Source: Muribaculaceae bacterium Isolate-037 (Harlan)
GTDB lineage: Bacteria; Bacteroidota; Bacteroidia; Bacteroidales; Muribaculaceae
Reading direction: 5' to 3'
Assembly: GCA_003762615.1 (NCBI GenBank)
Contig: RIAZ01000023.1
Span: 1 to 64,000, forward strand
DNA: 64,000 nt
The notes below the pieces were generated by a model that saw only the letters and a list, made by a program, of their open reading frames with translations, had not been told where the DNA came from and made no database searches. Positions within the stretch are counted from its first letter, which is position 1. Every line of letters begins with the position of its first letter. The translations under genes were made by a program, and so were the position numbers. Shown here one piece after another: positions 45,958 to 58,618 of the stretch.

Positions 45958-46401
45958 ATGGGAAAATTTTTATCAGATTTTAAGGAGTTCGCTCTCAAAG
46001 GAAATGTGGTCGATATGGCTGTCGGTGTTATTGTCGGCGGTGCGTTCGGAAAGATTGTGTCGTCGCTTGTCAACGACATCATTATGCCGGTGTTCTCTCT
46101 CATTACCGGTGGGGCGGGATATTCCAATCTCAAGTATGTGATACGAGAGGCTTCGCCTGCCACCGCCGAGGGTGCGGCAGCTGTAGAGGAGGTGGCGATA
46201 AATTATGGCACCTTCATTATGAATATCGTGGATTTCGTGATTATTGCTTTCTCAATCTTTGTGGCCATACGTCTTGCCATGAAACTGAAGAAGAAAGTGG
46301 CTGAAGAGCCGGCTCCGGCACCTGCCACACCACCTGAACCGACCAAAGAGGAGGTGCTTCTCACTGAAATCAGAGACCTTCTCAAAGAGCAGAAGAAATA
46401 A
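45958..46401 (+). CDS. mscL: Large-conductance mechanosensitive channel
   Basis: A 147-residue protein with the MscL hallmark start ([20 protein letters not shown]), pore-lining [20 protein letters not shown], second membrane helix [20 protein letters not shown] and the C-terminal helical bundle ([14 protein letters not shown]). It has a Pro/Ala-rich linker before the bundle. It releases solutes on hypo-osmotic shock. It converges with lacZ, with a shared terminator between. Confidence 0.96.
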   Translation: MGKFLSDFKEFALKGNVVDMAVGVIVGGAFGKIVSSLVNDIIMPVFSLITGGAGYSNLKYVIREASPATAEGAAAVEEVAINYGTFIMNIVDFVIIAFSIFVAIRLAMKLKKKVAEEPAPAPATPPEPTKEEVLLTEIRDLLKEQKK

Positions 46402-46430
46402 GACGGGGTCTAAGCAGATACCAATCAAAA

Positions 46431-46474
46431 ATATCAAAGGGATTGAAGATATGAGTCTTCAATCCCTTTGATAT
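46431..46474. terminator. 19-bp perfect bidirectional terminator between mscL and lacZ
   Basis: 46431-46449 and 46456-46474 are exact complements with the loop TATGAG. The stem ends in T-rich sequence on the right and A-rich sequence on the left, suiting both converging genes. Confidence 0.8.
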
Positions 46475-46492
46475 TTTATAATGCAAGCGTTA

Positions 46493-49597
<3,105 letters not shown>

Positions 49598-49830
49598 TTA
49601 GGTTTTAGATTAAACTTGAATCACAAAATTAGTAAAAAATATTTAGCTGCACGGAGAAAAAACAGTCAAAATTGAGCACTATTATTGCAATGGTGAAAAT
49701 GCGAACATTACGAAAAAATGCCTTTTACATACTAAAAACAGACAAATGCTATTGATGAAATATAATTTAGCGGTGGATTCAGTCGTTAAAACAATGCTGA
49801 ATCATTCATAACTAACCAATCATTCTAATT

Positions 49831-50037
49831 ATGATATTATTTATCGGAGGTCTCGGAATGTCGGAAATCCTGCTCATCGCGCTTGTTGTGCTTCTCTTTT
49901 TCGGGGGGAAGAAAATCCCTGAATTGATGAAGGGTCTCGGGAAAGGTGTCAGGTCGTTTAAGGACGGCATGAATGAGATAGAGAAAGACGTGACCGACAT
50001 CAGTAAGGATAACAAAGAGAACAACAGTGATAAATGA
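49831..50037 (+). CDS. tatA: Twin-arginine translocase subunit TatA
   Basis: A 68-residue protein with an N-terminal membrane helix ([20 protein letters not shown]), the FGxxKxPEL hinge ([16 protein letters not shown]), an amphipathic helix ([14 protein letters not shown]) and a charged tail. It forms the size-adjustable pore of the Tat pathway with TatC. The stop codon overlaps the tatC start (ATGA at 50034). Confidence 0.96.
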   Translation: MILFIGGLGMSEILLIALVVLLFFGGKKIPELMKGLGKGVRSFKDGMNEIEKDVTDISKDNKENNSDK

Positions 50038-50852
50038 GTGAGGGATCCGGCTCGGAAGGCATGACCTTCTGGGATCATCTTGACGTGCTTCGGGGAGTGC
50101 TGCTCAGGATAGCGGCAGTGGTCGTTGTGTTCGGTATGGTTGCGTTCTTTTTCAAGGAGGAATTGTTTGATGTGGTTCTTGCGCCGAAGGATGCCGGTTT
50201 TATCACTTATCGTTGGCTCGAACGTATGGCGGCAATGTTTCATGGCGACATCGGTGATTATTTCTCGGTCCGTCTGATCAACACAGGGCTTGCGCAGCAG
50301 TTTCTGATCCATGTGAAGACGGCAATGTGTGCCGGCGTCCTGTGTGCGTCGCCGTATATACTCTATCAGCTTTTCCGTTTTGTCTCTCCGGCACTTTATT
50401 CCGATGAGCGAAGATATGTAGTGCGCGTGATAGGCTCATCCTATCTGATGTTTATTATCGGGGTGTTGGTAAGCTACTATCTTATCTTTCCGCTGACGTT
50501 CCGTTTTCTTGGCACGTATCAGGTGGCTTCCGATGTTGAGAATATGATCAGTCTGGAGTCATATATGTCTACATTGATAATGATGTGCCTGTCGATGGGA
50601 ATCGTCTTTGAGATGCCGGTGCTTTCATGGCTATTCGGGAAATTAGGATTTCTGAGCGCACCGTTCATGCGTCAGTATCGGCGTCATGCCATAGTCATCA
50701 TATTGATAGTCGCGGCAGTGATCACCCCTACCTCCGACATCTTCACCCTCTTAGTGGTCTCCCTCCCGATGTGGTTGCTCTACGAAGTCAGCATCCTCCT
50801 CGTAGCCCGCTGCACACCATCCTCGCATCTGCACTATAAAAAGAAAGTATAG
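50034..50852 (+). CDS. tatC: Twin-arginine translocase subunit TatC
   Basis: A 272-residue protein with six membrane segments. Family features: [20 protein letters not shown] at the start, [20 protein letters not shown] with the conserved Pro and Glu-Arg, [15 protein letters not shown] segment ([13 protein letters not shown]) and [12 protein letters not shown] near the end. It recognises twin-arginine signals. Together with tatA this makes a minimal two-component system. Confidence 0.95.
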   Translation: MSEGSGSEGMTFWDHLDVLRGVLLRIAAVVVVFGMVAFFFKEELFDVVLAPKDAGFITYRWLERMAAMFHGDIGDYFSVRLINTGLAQQFLIHVKTAMCAGVLCASPYILYQLFRFVSPALYSDERRYVVRVIGSSYLMFIIGVLVSYYLIFPLTFRFLGTYQVASDVENMISLESYMSTLIMMCLSMGIVFEMPVLSWLFGKLGFLSAPFMRQYRRHAIVIILIVAAVITPTSDIFTLLVVSLPMWLLYEVSILLVARCTPSSHLHYKKKV

Positions 50853-50880
50853 AAACCCTGACCATCAGGTCAGGGTTTCT
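50853..50880. terminator. 12-bp hairpin terminator after tatC
   Basis: GAAACCCTGACC (50853-50864) pairs with GGTCAGGGTTTC (50869-50880) around ATCA, followed by TTGTT. It separates tatC from the converging TolC-family gene. Confidence 0.85.
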
Positions 50881-50923
50881 TGTTAAGTAAACTTTGGAAC
50901 TTCATTAGTTATATGTGGTTATT

Positions 50924-52237
50924 CTACTTGCGGAGTGCACCCTGCTGGTAGAAGCGGAGGATGCGGGTGCGGAGGAGATATTCGTAGTGGGATTGGATGC
51001 GGGAGATATCGGTCTTGAAGAGATTGTTCTTCGCTTGCTCATAGTCGGCTTGTGTGGCACGTCCGAGATTGAATCGTTCGCGTGTCGACTCAAATGAGAG
51101 GGTTGTCTTTTCAAGAGTCTCTGTTGAGGTGAGATAACGCTCGCGCGCGCCCGTCGCCTGATAATACGCCAACTGTATCTCCTTGTAGAGGTCGGACTCA
51201 CGTTGTTCAAGGGTCAGTTCCGCGCTCAGTTTCTGTAGCTTCGCACGCCGTATGCTGTTACGCGTGTTGAATGCGTCAAAGATGGGTATGCGCAGCGACA
51301 GACCGAGATACGTGGAATAGTTATGCTTCATCTGAGCTCCGAAGCTCTCACTCTTCATGCCACTGACCGTATAGAAACTGGAACCGATTCCCGCGCTGAA
51401 GCTCAACGTGGGGATATATCCGGTCTTCGCAAGCGAGATATTCTCGTTGGCAACTTTCACCGCTTGTCTTGCACCGATAAGGGAATTGTTTATCCCCATC
51501 GCGGAGGCATACACTACGTCGGGACCGGGTATTACCGGATCCATATCATCGAGCGGCACCACATCGAGCCCTTCGTATGAGGGCAACTGAAGCAGATTGG
51601 CAAGATTCACGAGAGCCACCTGTGTGTCGTTGTCGGCAGCTACTACCTGAAGTTTATCCTGTGCCGCCACCGATTCCAGATCGTATAGTGTAGCTTCCGC
51701 CACTTTCCCGGCTGCTATCAAGGCTTTCTGACGCTCCACCTCAAAGGCTGAATATTCAGCCTGGGAACGTGCACTCTTAGCCACCTCCTTGCAATAGAGC
51801 ACTTGCAGATACTGCGATATGACGTTGAGTGTGATATTGTCTTTAGTAGCCTCATTCTCTGTGATATACTGGTTTAGCGACATCTCTGTTATCTTCACGC
51901 GTCGATAGGCAGCTGTGCCCTGAAACAGAGGTAGGCTAAGACTTACGCCCCATTGGGTGTTGGTGGTGTTGCGGTCGGCATAAGTGTTTGATGCCGTCAG
52001 ACCGCGACCGAAACTGAAAGATTCCGATACCGACGCATCTACCGACGGCAGATAGCGGTCCTGTGCCTCCTTTATTGCGAGCTCCCCTTCAGTGATCCGC
52101 AGCTTCTGTTGCCGCACACTGATATTATGGGATATTGCGTAAGATATGCAGCTGTCGAGAGACCATGCTTCAGCATTTGCGGTGGTTGCCACAGTCAGCA
52201 ACGACACGGGCAATATGGCTTTGACAAATAGATTCAT
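50924..52237 (-). CDS. TolC-family outer-membrane efflux protein
   Basis: A 437-residue protein with a signal peptide (MNLFVKAILPVSLLTVATTA...). It carries two halves of long helices typical of OEP repeats (CISYAISHNISVRQQKLRIT, then SLAKTGYIPTLSFSAGIGSS and RESDLYKEIQLAYYQATGAR). It is the last gene of the MacAB-like operon and would provide the outer-membrane channel for that pump. Confidence 0.9.
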   Translation of the reverse strand: MNLFVKAILPVSLLTVATTANAEAWSLDSCISYAISHNISVRQQKLRITEGELAIKEAQDRYLPSVDASVSESFSFGRGLTASNTYADRNTTNTQWGVSLSLPLFQGTAAYRRVKITEMSLNQYITENEATKDNITLNVISQYLQVLYCKEVAKSARSQAEYSAFEVERQKALIAAGKVAEATLYDLESVAAQDKLQVVAADNDTQVALVNLANLLQLPSYEGLDVVPLDDMDPVIPGPDVVYASAMGINNSLIGARQAVKVANENISLAKTGYIPTLSFSAGIGSSFYTVSGMKSESFGAQMKHNYSTYLGLSLRIPIFDAFNTRNSIRRAKLQKLSAELTLEQRESDLYKEIQLAYYQATGARERYLTSTETLEKTTLSFESTRERFNLGRATQADYEQAKNNLFKTDISRIQSHYEYLLRTRILRFYQQGALRK

Positions 52238-52255
52238 GAGATAAATGCTTTACGG

Positions 52256-53353
52256 TCAGTTGCGGGGATTGCCACGTAGAGGAGTCTTTTTGTTTATACT
52301 GTCGGATTTTACCTCGACCATAAGTCCGTTTGAGAGACCGACTTTAATCTTCTTCTTTTCAAACACCTGGTTCGGCACAGAGTCGGTCAGCAGATAGACG
52401 TAGGCATTGTCGCCCTCATATTCCACGATGCTCTCCGGCACTGCGAGCACACTGTCAACGCTTTCAAGAATGACACTTGCATTGGCACTGTAGCCGGCAC
52501 GCAGGTTGGCGATTTCGGTAGCGGTGAGTGCAGCTTTCACCTCAAACGTGTTTGAGCCGTTCTCATCCGATGCCATAGGAGCGATCTTCTCAATTACGGC
52601 GGGATAGTCGGAACCGGCAACCGCACCGACAGAGATTCTGACCGGCATCTGCTCCTTCAGCAGATCCACCTCTGTCTCATCCACTTTCCCTTTGAAGATA
52701 AGGTCAGTCATATCTGCCACTTTCGCAATTGTGGTGCCATCGTTAAACGTGTTTGCCTGTATGACAGAGGAGCCGACTTTCACCGGCACTTCCAGAACGA
52801 CTCCAGTCACGGTGGAACGCACGAGAGTGTTGGAGCCTTGTGCATTTGAAGCTGACACACCGTCTCTCACGATTGTGAGCTGGTCACGTGCCTGGTCAAG
52901 ATCCTGACGTGCACGCTCAAGGGCTGTCTCATCAGTCTCATATTTCTCACGGCTTTCATATTTCTTCTCATAAAGCTGGCGCGTGCGTTCGAAAGTACGT
53001 TCAGCCTCCTTCAGAGCAATTTCCGCCATAGCCACACGGCTCTCTGCCGACGACAGTTGAGTCTCCTCCGGAATCACCTTAATCTTTGCAATGATATCGC
53101 CATTGTTGACATGATCACCGGCTTCCACAAGAATTTCGCTTATAATACCGGAGATCTGCGGCTTGATGTCGATTTCGTCACGCGGTTCGATTTTTCCGGT
53201 CAGCACGGTGGTGCGTTCGATAGATTCAGTAGATGGATAACGGAGATCATATACGGTCTCCTTACCCTTTGAGTTTTGATAGAGATAGAAGAATGTGCCG
53301 ATGAATACGACACAAGCGATCACTATCAGCAGGATTTTGAAAAATTTTTTCAT
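52256..53353 (-). CDS. MacA/HlyD-like periplasmic adaptor protein
   Basis: A 365-residue protein with one N-terminal membrane segment (FFKILLIVIACVVFIGTFFY), a lipoyl-like half (GKIEPRDEIDIKPQISGIIS, VNNGDIIAKIKVIP), a long coiled-coil hairpin (about residues 100-160, EIALKEAERTFERTRQLYEK), the second lipoyl half and a beta-barrel domain. It links the inner-membrane ABC permeases to the TolC-like channel 18 bp downstream. Confidence 0.9.
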   Translation of the reverse strand: MKKFFKILLIVIACVVFIGTFFYLYQNSKGKETVYDLRYPSTESIERTTVLTGKIEPRDEIDIKPQISGIISEILVEAGDHVNNGDIIAKIKVIPEETQLSSAESRVAMAEIALKEAERTFERTRQLYEKKYESREKYETDETALERARQDLDQARDQLTIVRDGVSASNAQGSNTLVRSTVTGVVLEVPVKVGSSVIQANTFNDGTTIAKVADMTDLIFKGKVDETEVDLLKEQMPVRISVGAVAGSDYPAVIEKIAPMASDENGSNTFEVKAALTATEIANLRAGYSANASVILESVDSVLAVPESIVEYEGDNAYVYLLTDSVPNQVFEKKKIKVGLSNGLMVEVKSDSINKKTPLRGNPRN

Positions 53354-53443
53354 ATAGTTTTGAATTTGGTTCAGTTAGATATTAAAGATTATGCAGCTTT
53401 ATTGATAATGGGAATCAGGCATATCATTATGATTATCCCTGTA

Positions 53444-54700
53444 TTATTTGTCGTTGAGCGCCTCTACCGGTTTGATTCTCATTGCCTTGATTGATGGTAT
53501 CAGTCCGGCGAGCGATCCGAGAATAATGAATATTGCGAGGATAGCCATGGCGGTTGTGAAACTCATCTGGAAATGCGCCTCCGATACGGCATCCGGCGGA
53601 TTCGTGAGATGATGTGCGACAGCGAGTACAATCGTGGCGAAGCACACACCGGCTAATCCGGCTACGACAGTCAGCACGATACCTTCACTAAGCACCTGCA
53701 CAATTATGTCGCGTGGCTTTGCACCGATTGCCCGACGTATGCCTATCTCCTGAGTGCGTTCCTTCACGATAACCCACATTATATTGCCTATGCCTATGAT
53801 TCCGGCAAGAAGCGTGGACAGACCGATAAACCATGCGAGAAGATCCACTCCGGTAAATAACGTCTCCACTTGCTCAAACATGTCGGCGATGTTGATCACC
53901 CACATGGCTCCCTTATCGTCGGGATGGATGCTGTGGCGGCGATATACCACTGACTGCATCTTTGGTACCAGCTCGGAGATATTGACCGAGGGTCGAGCGG
54001 TCATCATAATGAAATCCACCTTATCGCCATAGCCGTTGACGCGCCGGAATGTAGACGATGGAATCACGACAGCCTCATCCATACTTCCGTTAAGCTGAAT
54101 CTCCGATTTATCTCCTGCTATACCTATTATTGAATAAGCCGTGCCGCCTACCTCTACCAACTGCCCCAATGGAGCCTCCACACCGGGGAATAGCTGTGCC
54201 GCAACCTTTTTACCTATTACAGCCACTCTCCTCTCCCCCACCATATCAGCCTCATTGACAAACCTTCCATGATATAAATTCGGTTGCAGAATCTTAGTGT
54301 AGTCAGGTTCGGCACCAATTATCTGTCCGGAGAAAGAATGTTTTCCATGCTTGATGCTTTTTCCCCACGATTGGAAAGATGGCACCACCGCCTCCAGTTC
54401 CGGGAAAGACTCTTTCAGAAGTTCCACATCAGTAAGATCCATCATCCATGTCCGCCCCTTCTGATAACCCTTATATGGCATAGACGTGCGGTTTGCCACC
54501 ATTCCGGCAGTGTTTGTGGCGAATCCCGCGAAATTTCTCTTCAGCATATCCTCGCCACCGCGGGCTCCTCCGGTCAGCATTGCGAGCATTGCCACGCCCC
54601 AGAAGATACCGAATCCGGTGAGAAACGTGCGGGTCTTGTTGCGCATCAATGTGGCACCGATCTCCTTCCAGTTCTCTAAGTCGAAAATAGTAAGTTTCAT
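53444..54700 (-). CDS. MacB-like ABC transporter permease, second copy
   Basis: A 418-residue protein with an N-terminal membrane segment (KTRTFLTGFGIFWGVAMLAM), a large periplasmic MacB-type domain, and three C-terminal segments of the FtsX family (WVIVKERTQEIGIRRAIGAK, ending MRIKPVEALNDK). It is paralogous to the permease encoded just upstream, and the two probably form a heterodimer driven by the ATPase at 55933-56628. Confidence 0.9.
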   Translation of the reverse strand: MKLTIFDLENWKEIGATLMRNKTRTFLTGFGIFWGVAMLAMLTGGARGGEDMLKRNFAGFATNTAGMVANRTSMPYKGYQKGRTWMMDLTDVELLKESFPELEAVVPSFQSWGKSIKHGKHSFSGQIIGAEPDYTKILQPNLYHGRFVNEADMVGERRVAVIGKKVAAQLFPGVEAPLGQLVEVGGTAYSIIGIAGDKSEIQLNGSMDEAVVIPSSTFRRVNGYGDKVDFIMMTARPSVNISELVPKMQSVVYRRHSIHPDDKGAMWVINIADMFEQVETLFTGVDLLAWFIGLSTLLAGIIGIGNIMWVIVKERTQEIGIRRAIGAKPRDIIVQVLSEGIVLTVVAGLAGVCFATIVLAVAHHLTNPPDAVSEAHFQMSFTTAMAILAIFIILGSLAGLIPSIKAMRIKPVEALNDK

Positions 54701-54712
54701 AGTCAGATAGTC

Positions 54713-55936
54713 TTATTCATCGCGGAGAGCCTCCACCGGTTTTATTTTCAACGCCTTCATAGCAGGGAAAAGTCCGGCAATCGCCCCTGCCAGCACGAGC
54801 ACTCCCATCACTTCGAGGGCAATGGCTATGCTGACAGTAGGATTCGAGATGGGACCGTCCGGACCGATTATATAGGCAATAATCTGAGTGACAATCATGC
54901 CAAACACAATGCCGAGATACCCGAACAGCAGGGTGATGCCCACAGCCTCGGCAATCACTTGGGTAAGGATCTTATGTGGCTTTGCCCCAATTGCGCGACG
55001 TATGCCGATTTCATGGGTGCGCTCCCTTACGGTCACAAACATGATGTTGCTGATTCCGACTATGCCGGTAAGAAGCGTCAGTATGCCGAGCACCCATACG
55101 CTGGTGTCGAGAATCACGAGAGCCTGACGTGCTTTTATGGCATTTGTAAAACTGTTGGAGATGTAGACGGCATTCTCATCTGCGGGATCGAAATTGTGGA
55201 CAGTGGCGAGAGTGTTGCGGATATCTGTCTCCGCAGTGTTGCCATCCTCCTCCGTGTGTACATTCTTGAGAGCCACGGAGAGTGTGCCGAGATCCTCACG
55301 GTCAGAAGCGATCATACGGGCTGTGGTAAACGGTATGTAGCAACTGCGGTTCCAATTGCTTTGGTATACCCCCACCACCTTGAAGGATAGACCTTGACAA
55401 TCCACTCTACCGCCGCAAGCTCCTATGCCGTCGGGAGGGAACAGCTGGTTGGCATAATATTCCGGAAGTACGATGACCTTTGCCTTCTCGGCAAGGTCGC
55501 GGTCAGTGATGAATCTCCCCTCTTTCATTGTCCGGATATCCTGCTCCTGCTTTATTGAGGGGAATACGCCTGTGTATGATTCGGAAATCTTCGCTTTTGG
55601 AGTGGAGATGTTGCCGGAACCATATATGCGTGACGTCACTTCCTCCACATACTTTGGATTATTCTCCGGCAATATCTTCATGTCGCCATCCTTCATCCTT
55701 ATGCGTCTCCCCTCTCGGTTCCCCTTGTAAGGGATTGAAGTGTTCCCGCTGAAAATACGTATAGAGGCAGTGTTGCGCGACACCATCATCTCCTGAAAGT
55801 TGTTGGTGACGCCACGTGCCATACTGAGGAGTACAATCAGCATGAATACACCCCACGTTACAGCTATGCCGGTCAGCACGGTACGCAACTTATTCGTGCG
55901 TATTGTCTGAAATATTTCGCGGATCAGATCGGTCAT
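54713..55936 (-). CDS. MacB-like ABC transporter permease, first copy
   Basis: A 407-residue protein with the same layout as its neighbour (IRTNKLRTVLTGIAVTWGVF at the start, FVTVRERTHEIGIRRAIGAK and LKIKPVEALRDE at the end). The start overlaps the ATPase stop codon by 4 bp. The exported substrate is unknown; such heterodimeric MacB-type pumps in Bacteroidetes are often assigned to antimicrobial or peptide efflux. Confidence 0.9.
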   Translation of the reverse strand: MTDLIREIFQTIRTNKLRTVLTGIAVTWGVFMLIVLLSMARGVTNNFQEMMVSRNTASIRIFSGNTSIPYKGNREGRRIRMKDGDMKILPENNPKYVEEVTSRIYGSGNISTPKAKISESYTGVFPSIKQEQDIRTMKEGRFITDRDLAEKAKVIVLPEYYANQLFPPDGIGACGGRVDCQGLSFKVVGVYQSNWNRSCYIPFTTARMIASDREDLGTLSVALKNVHTEEDGNTAETDIRNTLATVHNFDPADENAVYISNSFTNAIKARQALVILDTSVWVLGILTLLTGIVGISNIMFVTVRERTHEIGIRRAIGAKPHKILTQVIAEAVGITLLFGYLGIVFGMIVTQIIAYIIGPDGPISNPTVSIAIALEVMGVLVLAGAIAGLFPAMKALKIKPVEALRDE

Positions 55937-56628
55937 GGTATGACAATTGGGGATGATTCCGGCACAATCACGCCGTCGGATATGCGTATAAGTCTGTTGG
56001 TCTGGGCAGCCACACCGGGGTCATGGGTGACAATGATAATCGTCTTCCCGTCCACCTCATTAAGCTCACGGAAGATACCCATTACATCGTGCGAGGTCTT
56101 ACTGTCGAGCGCACCCGTAGGTTCGTCGGCAAGTATGATTGAAGGGTTGGTGATCATAGCGCGGGCAATCGCCACACGTTGTTTCTGACCGCCCGACAGT
56201 TCTCCCGGCAGGTGGTGTGCACGGTCAGCGAGTCCCATCTTCTCCAGCTGCTCCATCGCCAACTTATTGCGTTTCTTACGCGACACCCCCTGATAGAAAA
56301 GCGGGAGAGCCACGTTCTCCACCGCATTCTTATAATTGATAAGGTTGAATGATTGGAAAACGAAACCGATCATCCTGTTTCGGTATTCAGCGGCACGGTT
56401 CTCGCTGAGATCCTTAATCAGTTTCCCGTCGATATAATATTCGCCGGAGTCATAATTGTCGAGAATACCGAGGATATTTAATAGCGTTGATTTGCCGGAG
56501 CCGGAAGCACCCATGATCGACACGAGCTCACCCTTGAACACATCAAGATTAATCCCTTTGAGCACATGAAGAGGTACGGCACCGTCGTATGTTTTATTGA
56601 CGTCGCGCAGACGTATCATCTCATTCAT
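55933..56628 (-). CDS. ABC transporter ATP-binding protein (MacB/LolD type)
   Basis: A 231-residue protein with Walker A GASGSGKST, Q-loop FVFQSFNLI, signature LSGGQKQRVAIARA, Walker B IILADEPTGALD and H-loop IVTHD. It is the first gene of the five-gene export operon. The 337 bp upstream (56629-56965) hold no gene; no full promoter match for this operon is seen there. Confidence 0.94.
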   Translation of the reverse strand: MNEMIRLRDVNKTYDGAVPLHVLKGINLDVFKGELVSIMGASGSGKSTLLNILGILDNYDSGEYYIDGKLIKDLSENRAAEYRNRMIGFVFQSFNLINYKNAVENVALPLFYQGVSRKKRNKLAMEQLEKMGLADRAHHLPGELSGGQKQRVAIARAMITNPSIILADEPTGALDSKTSHDVMGIFRELNEVDGKTIIIVTHDPGVAAQTNRLIRISDGVIVPESSPIVIP

Positions 56629-56904
56629 CAGTTAGGCATAGTCCATTAGTGGAACACAGAGAAACAACGCATAAAGAGACCTTATTAGTATCAAACAATT
56701 GAAAAAAGTCATAAAAATAATCCAAAAACATAGTCAATTGCCAAAAATAAGCAGAAAAACCGACAACTCCGGCATCAAACCTACCTTGTCGTCTTGAAAT
56801 TCGGATTTATGATGGAGAGGAATGGAAAATATCTTTGGTATATGGATATTTTTCACCATAACCAGTAGATGATGAAAACAATTGTAATAATTTCAACTCA
56901 TGGT

Positions 56905-56936
56905 GTTGGTATCTTCCTGTTTTTGGTGTAAATTTG
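56905..56936 (+). promoter_or_regulatory. Promoter of the ATPase/nuclease pair
   Basis: TAAATTTG (56929-56936) matches the -7 and GTTG (56905-56908) lies 20 bp upstream. The start near 56943 leaves a leader of about 23 nt before ATG 56966. Confidence 0.5.
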
Positions 56937-56965
56937 TGGAGATTTATAATTTAATGTAGAATATA

Positions 56966-58003
56966 ATGGTAAACAGCATATCATTAAGTGGATTCACGAG
57001 CTTTGCAAATAATAAATTTTCATTTACTGATGGAGTGAATATATTTATTGGCAAAAATGGAACAGGCAAGACACATATACTTAAATGTATAGCATCGGCA
57101 TTGCAGGCTCGTCATGAGTTTCAGTTAAAGAAGACTACCTCAAAGGAACAATTTGAATATATTTTAGCTGAAAACTTGATTCATTATTTCAAACCGGATT
57201 TTATAGGTAATCTGGTGAATAAGAATGTTGTTTCCGGAAAATCAACTGTAGGTGTAAATATAGATGGGAAGGAGCTTTCATTCGGTTTTTCCTCCACATC
57301 CAAGACAACTGTGAAGATAGATAAGGATGATAAATGGGATGAATGTCAGTTTATTTATATTCCTCCACGCGAAATGTTTTCATTGTTCGAGGGTTTTATT
57401 GGATTGAGCAGCAAACGAGAACTTTCATTTGATCAGACTTATATCAATCTTGCCCATTCGCTTGCTCTTCCTGTATTACGCAATATAGAAGATAACCCAC
57501 TAAAACCTGCCATAGAATTACTTGAGAAAGAACTTGGCTTTAAGGTGCTTCAGATGAATGGTAGGTTTTATATTGAGACTGTTGATGGGCGAATGGAAGC
57601 ACATCTTGTAGCAGAGGGATTAAGGAAGATGGCATCCATACTTTATCTTATTCTTAATGGAGAGATAAATAGCAATACAGTTTTATTTTGGGATGAACCG
57701 GAATCAAATCTTAATCCTGCATTGATACGCATAGTGGCGGAATTTATTCGTGAACTTGAGCGGTGTGGTCTGCAAATTTTTATTGCAACTCATGATTATC
57801 TTCTTACCCATATACTGTCTCTTTATTCTGAATATAAGGATAAAACCGATATGAATATACGTTTTTTCGGGCTTCATAAAGAAGGAAATGTTATCAGTGT
57901 GGAAGAGGGTGAGACACTTGCTACAATACAGAATAATCCCATTCTGGAAGAGTATGCAGCTTTTTATGAATTAGAACAAACATATATCAATGACTATGAG
58001 TGA
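56966..58003 (+). CDS. ABC/SMC-like AAA ATPase (AAA_21-type)
   Basis: A 345-residue protein. Walker A is GKNGTGKT (29-36); a Q-loop-like segment is FIYIPPREMFSLFEG; the signature-like stretch is LVAEGLRKMA (about 214-223); Walker B is FWDEPESNLN (D243, E244); and the H-loop is IFIATHD (H276). There is no long coiled coil, so it is closer to the RecF/OLD-type signalling ATPases of defence systems than to SMC. It overlaps the downstream nuclease-like gene by 14 bp. No Toprim or HNH domain is fused. Confidence 0.82.
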   Translation: MVNSISLSGFTSFANNKFSFTDGVNIFIGKNGTGKTHILKCIASALQARHEFQLKKTTSKEQFEYILAENLIHYFKPDFIGNLVNKNVVSGKSTVGVNIDGKELSFGFSSTSKTTVKIDKDDKWDECQFIYIPPREMFSLFEGFIGLSSKRELSFDQTYINLAHSLALPVLRNIEDNPLKPAIELLEKELGFKVLQMNGRFYIETVDGRMEAHLVAEGLRKMASILYLILNGEINSNTVLFWDEPESNLNPALIRIVAEFIRELERCGLQIFIATHDYLLTHILSLYSEYKDKTDMNIRFFGLHKEGNVISVEEGETLATIQNNPILEEYAAFYELEQTYINDYE

Positions 58004-58544
58004 CTTCCAGGAAAGTGGCATAAACTTTTGTTTCAAATCCAGTTGGATGATACTCAAATATGACGATCATATCGCTCATAAAAAAGTTGAAAAATTTCTT
58101 AAATCAACAAAGGCGGTTGATTTCCTTGGAATACATAATGACAAATTGTATTTTGTGGAAATAAAAAATTACCGAGGTCATACACAAGATGAAAGCACTA
58201 AAGAGGTATTGGGCAGTAAAGGGGAGGAGCTTATGCATCGTATTGCCATTAAGGTAAGAGATGCTATGGCTTCGTCGATAGGATCAGCCCGTTTCTCAAC
58301 GAATGACAATGAGTTTTTCGCTAAGGTGAATCAGCTTCTGCTTGATGATAATAATAAAATAATGGTGATAGCATGTGTTGAGTTGGATGTATCTAATGAA
58401 AAGGAGAGGAAGGCAAAGATGGGTATATGGCAGCAAAAATTGAAACAGAAGCTATCATGGCTTCATGCTGCAAAAATATCTGTTAATTCTGTGGATAATA
58501 TAACAGATATAATTCCGGATCTGGACGTCTCTTTTGTAGAATGA
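57990..58544 (+). CDS. Small PD-(D/E)xK-like nuclease partner of the ATPase
   Basis: A 184-residue protein that starts inside the end of the ATPase gene (ATG 57990 or 57996). The segment VDFLGIHNDKLYFVEIKNYR gives D44, E57 and K59, the spacing of a restriction-endonuclease-like active site. Beyond it, helices (EELMHRIAIKVRDAMASSIG) and a strand (KIMVIACVELD) complete a compact fold. A terminator follows. A two-gene ATPase/nuclease pair is a common layout of anti-phage modules; I do not recognise this exact pair as a named system. Confidence 0.65.
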   Translation: MTMSDFQESGINFCFKSSWMILKYDDHIAHKKVEKFLKSTKAVDFLGIHNDKLYFVEIKNYRGHTQDESTKEVLGSKGEELMHRIAIKVRDAMASSIGSARFSTNDNEFFAKVNQLLLDDNNKIMVIACVELDVSNEKERKAKMGIWQQKLKQKLSWLHAAKISVNSVDNITDIIPDLDVSFVE

Positions 58545-58558
58545 ATATTTTGTAAAGT

Positions 58559-58594
58559 ATCAGCCCCTTGGCCGGGATGGGTCAAGGAGCTGAT
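58559..58594. terminator. Hairpin terminator after the nuclease gene
   Basis: ATCAGCCCCTTG (58559-58570) pairs with CAAGGAGCTGAT (58583-58594) with one mismatch, followed by GCTTTT. It also faces the end of the converging GLUG gene. Confidence 0.7.
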
Positions 58595-58618
58595 GCTTTT
58601 ATGATTGGGGATCTGTGG

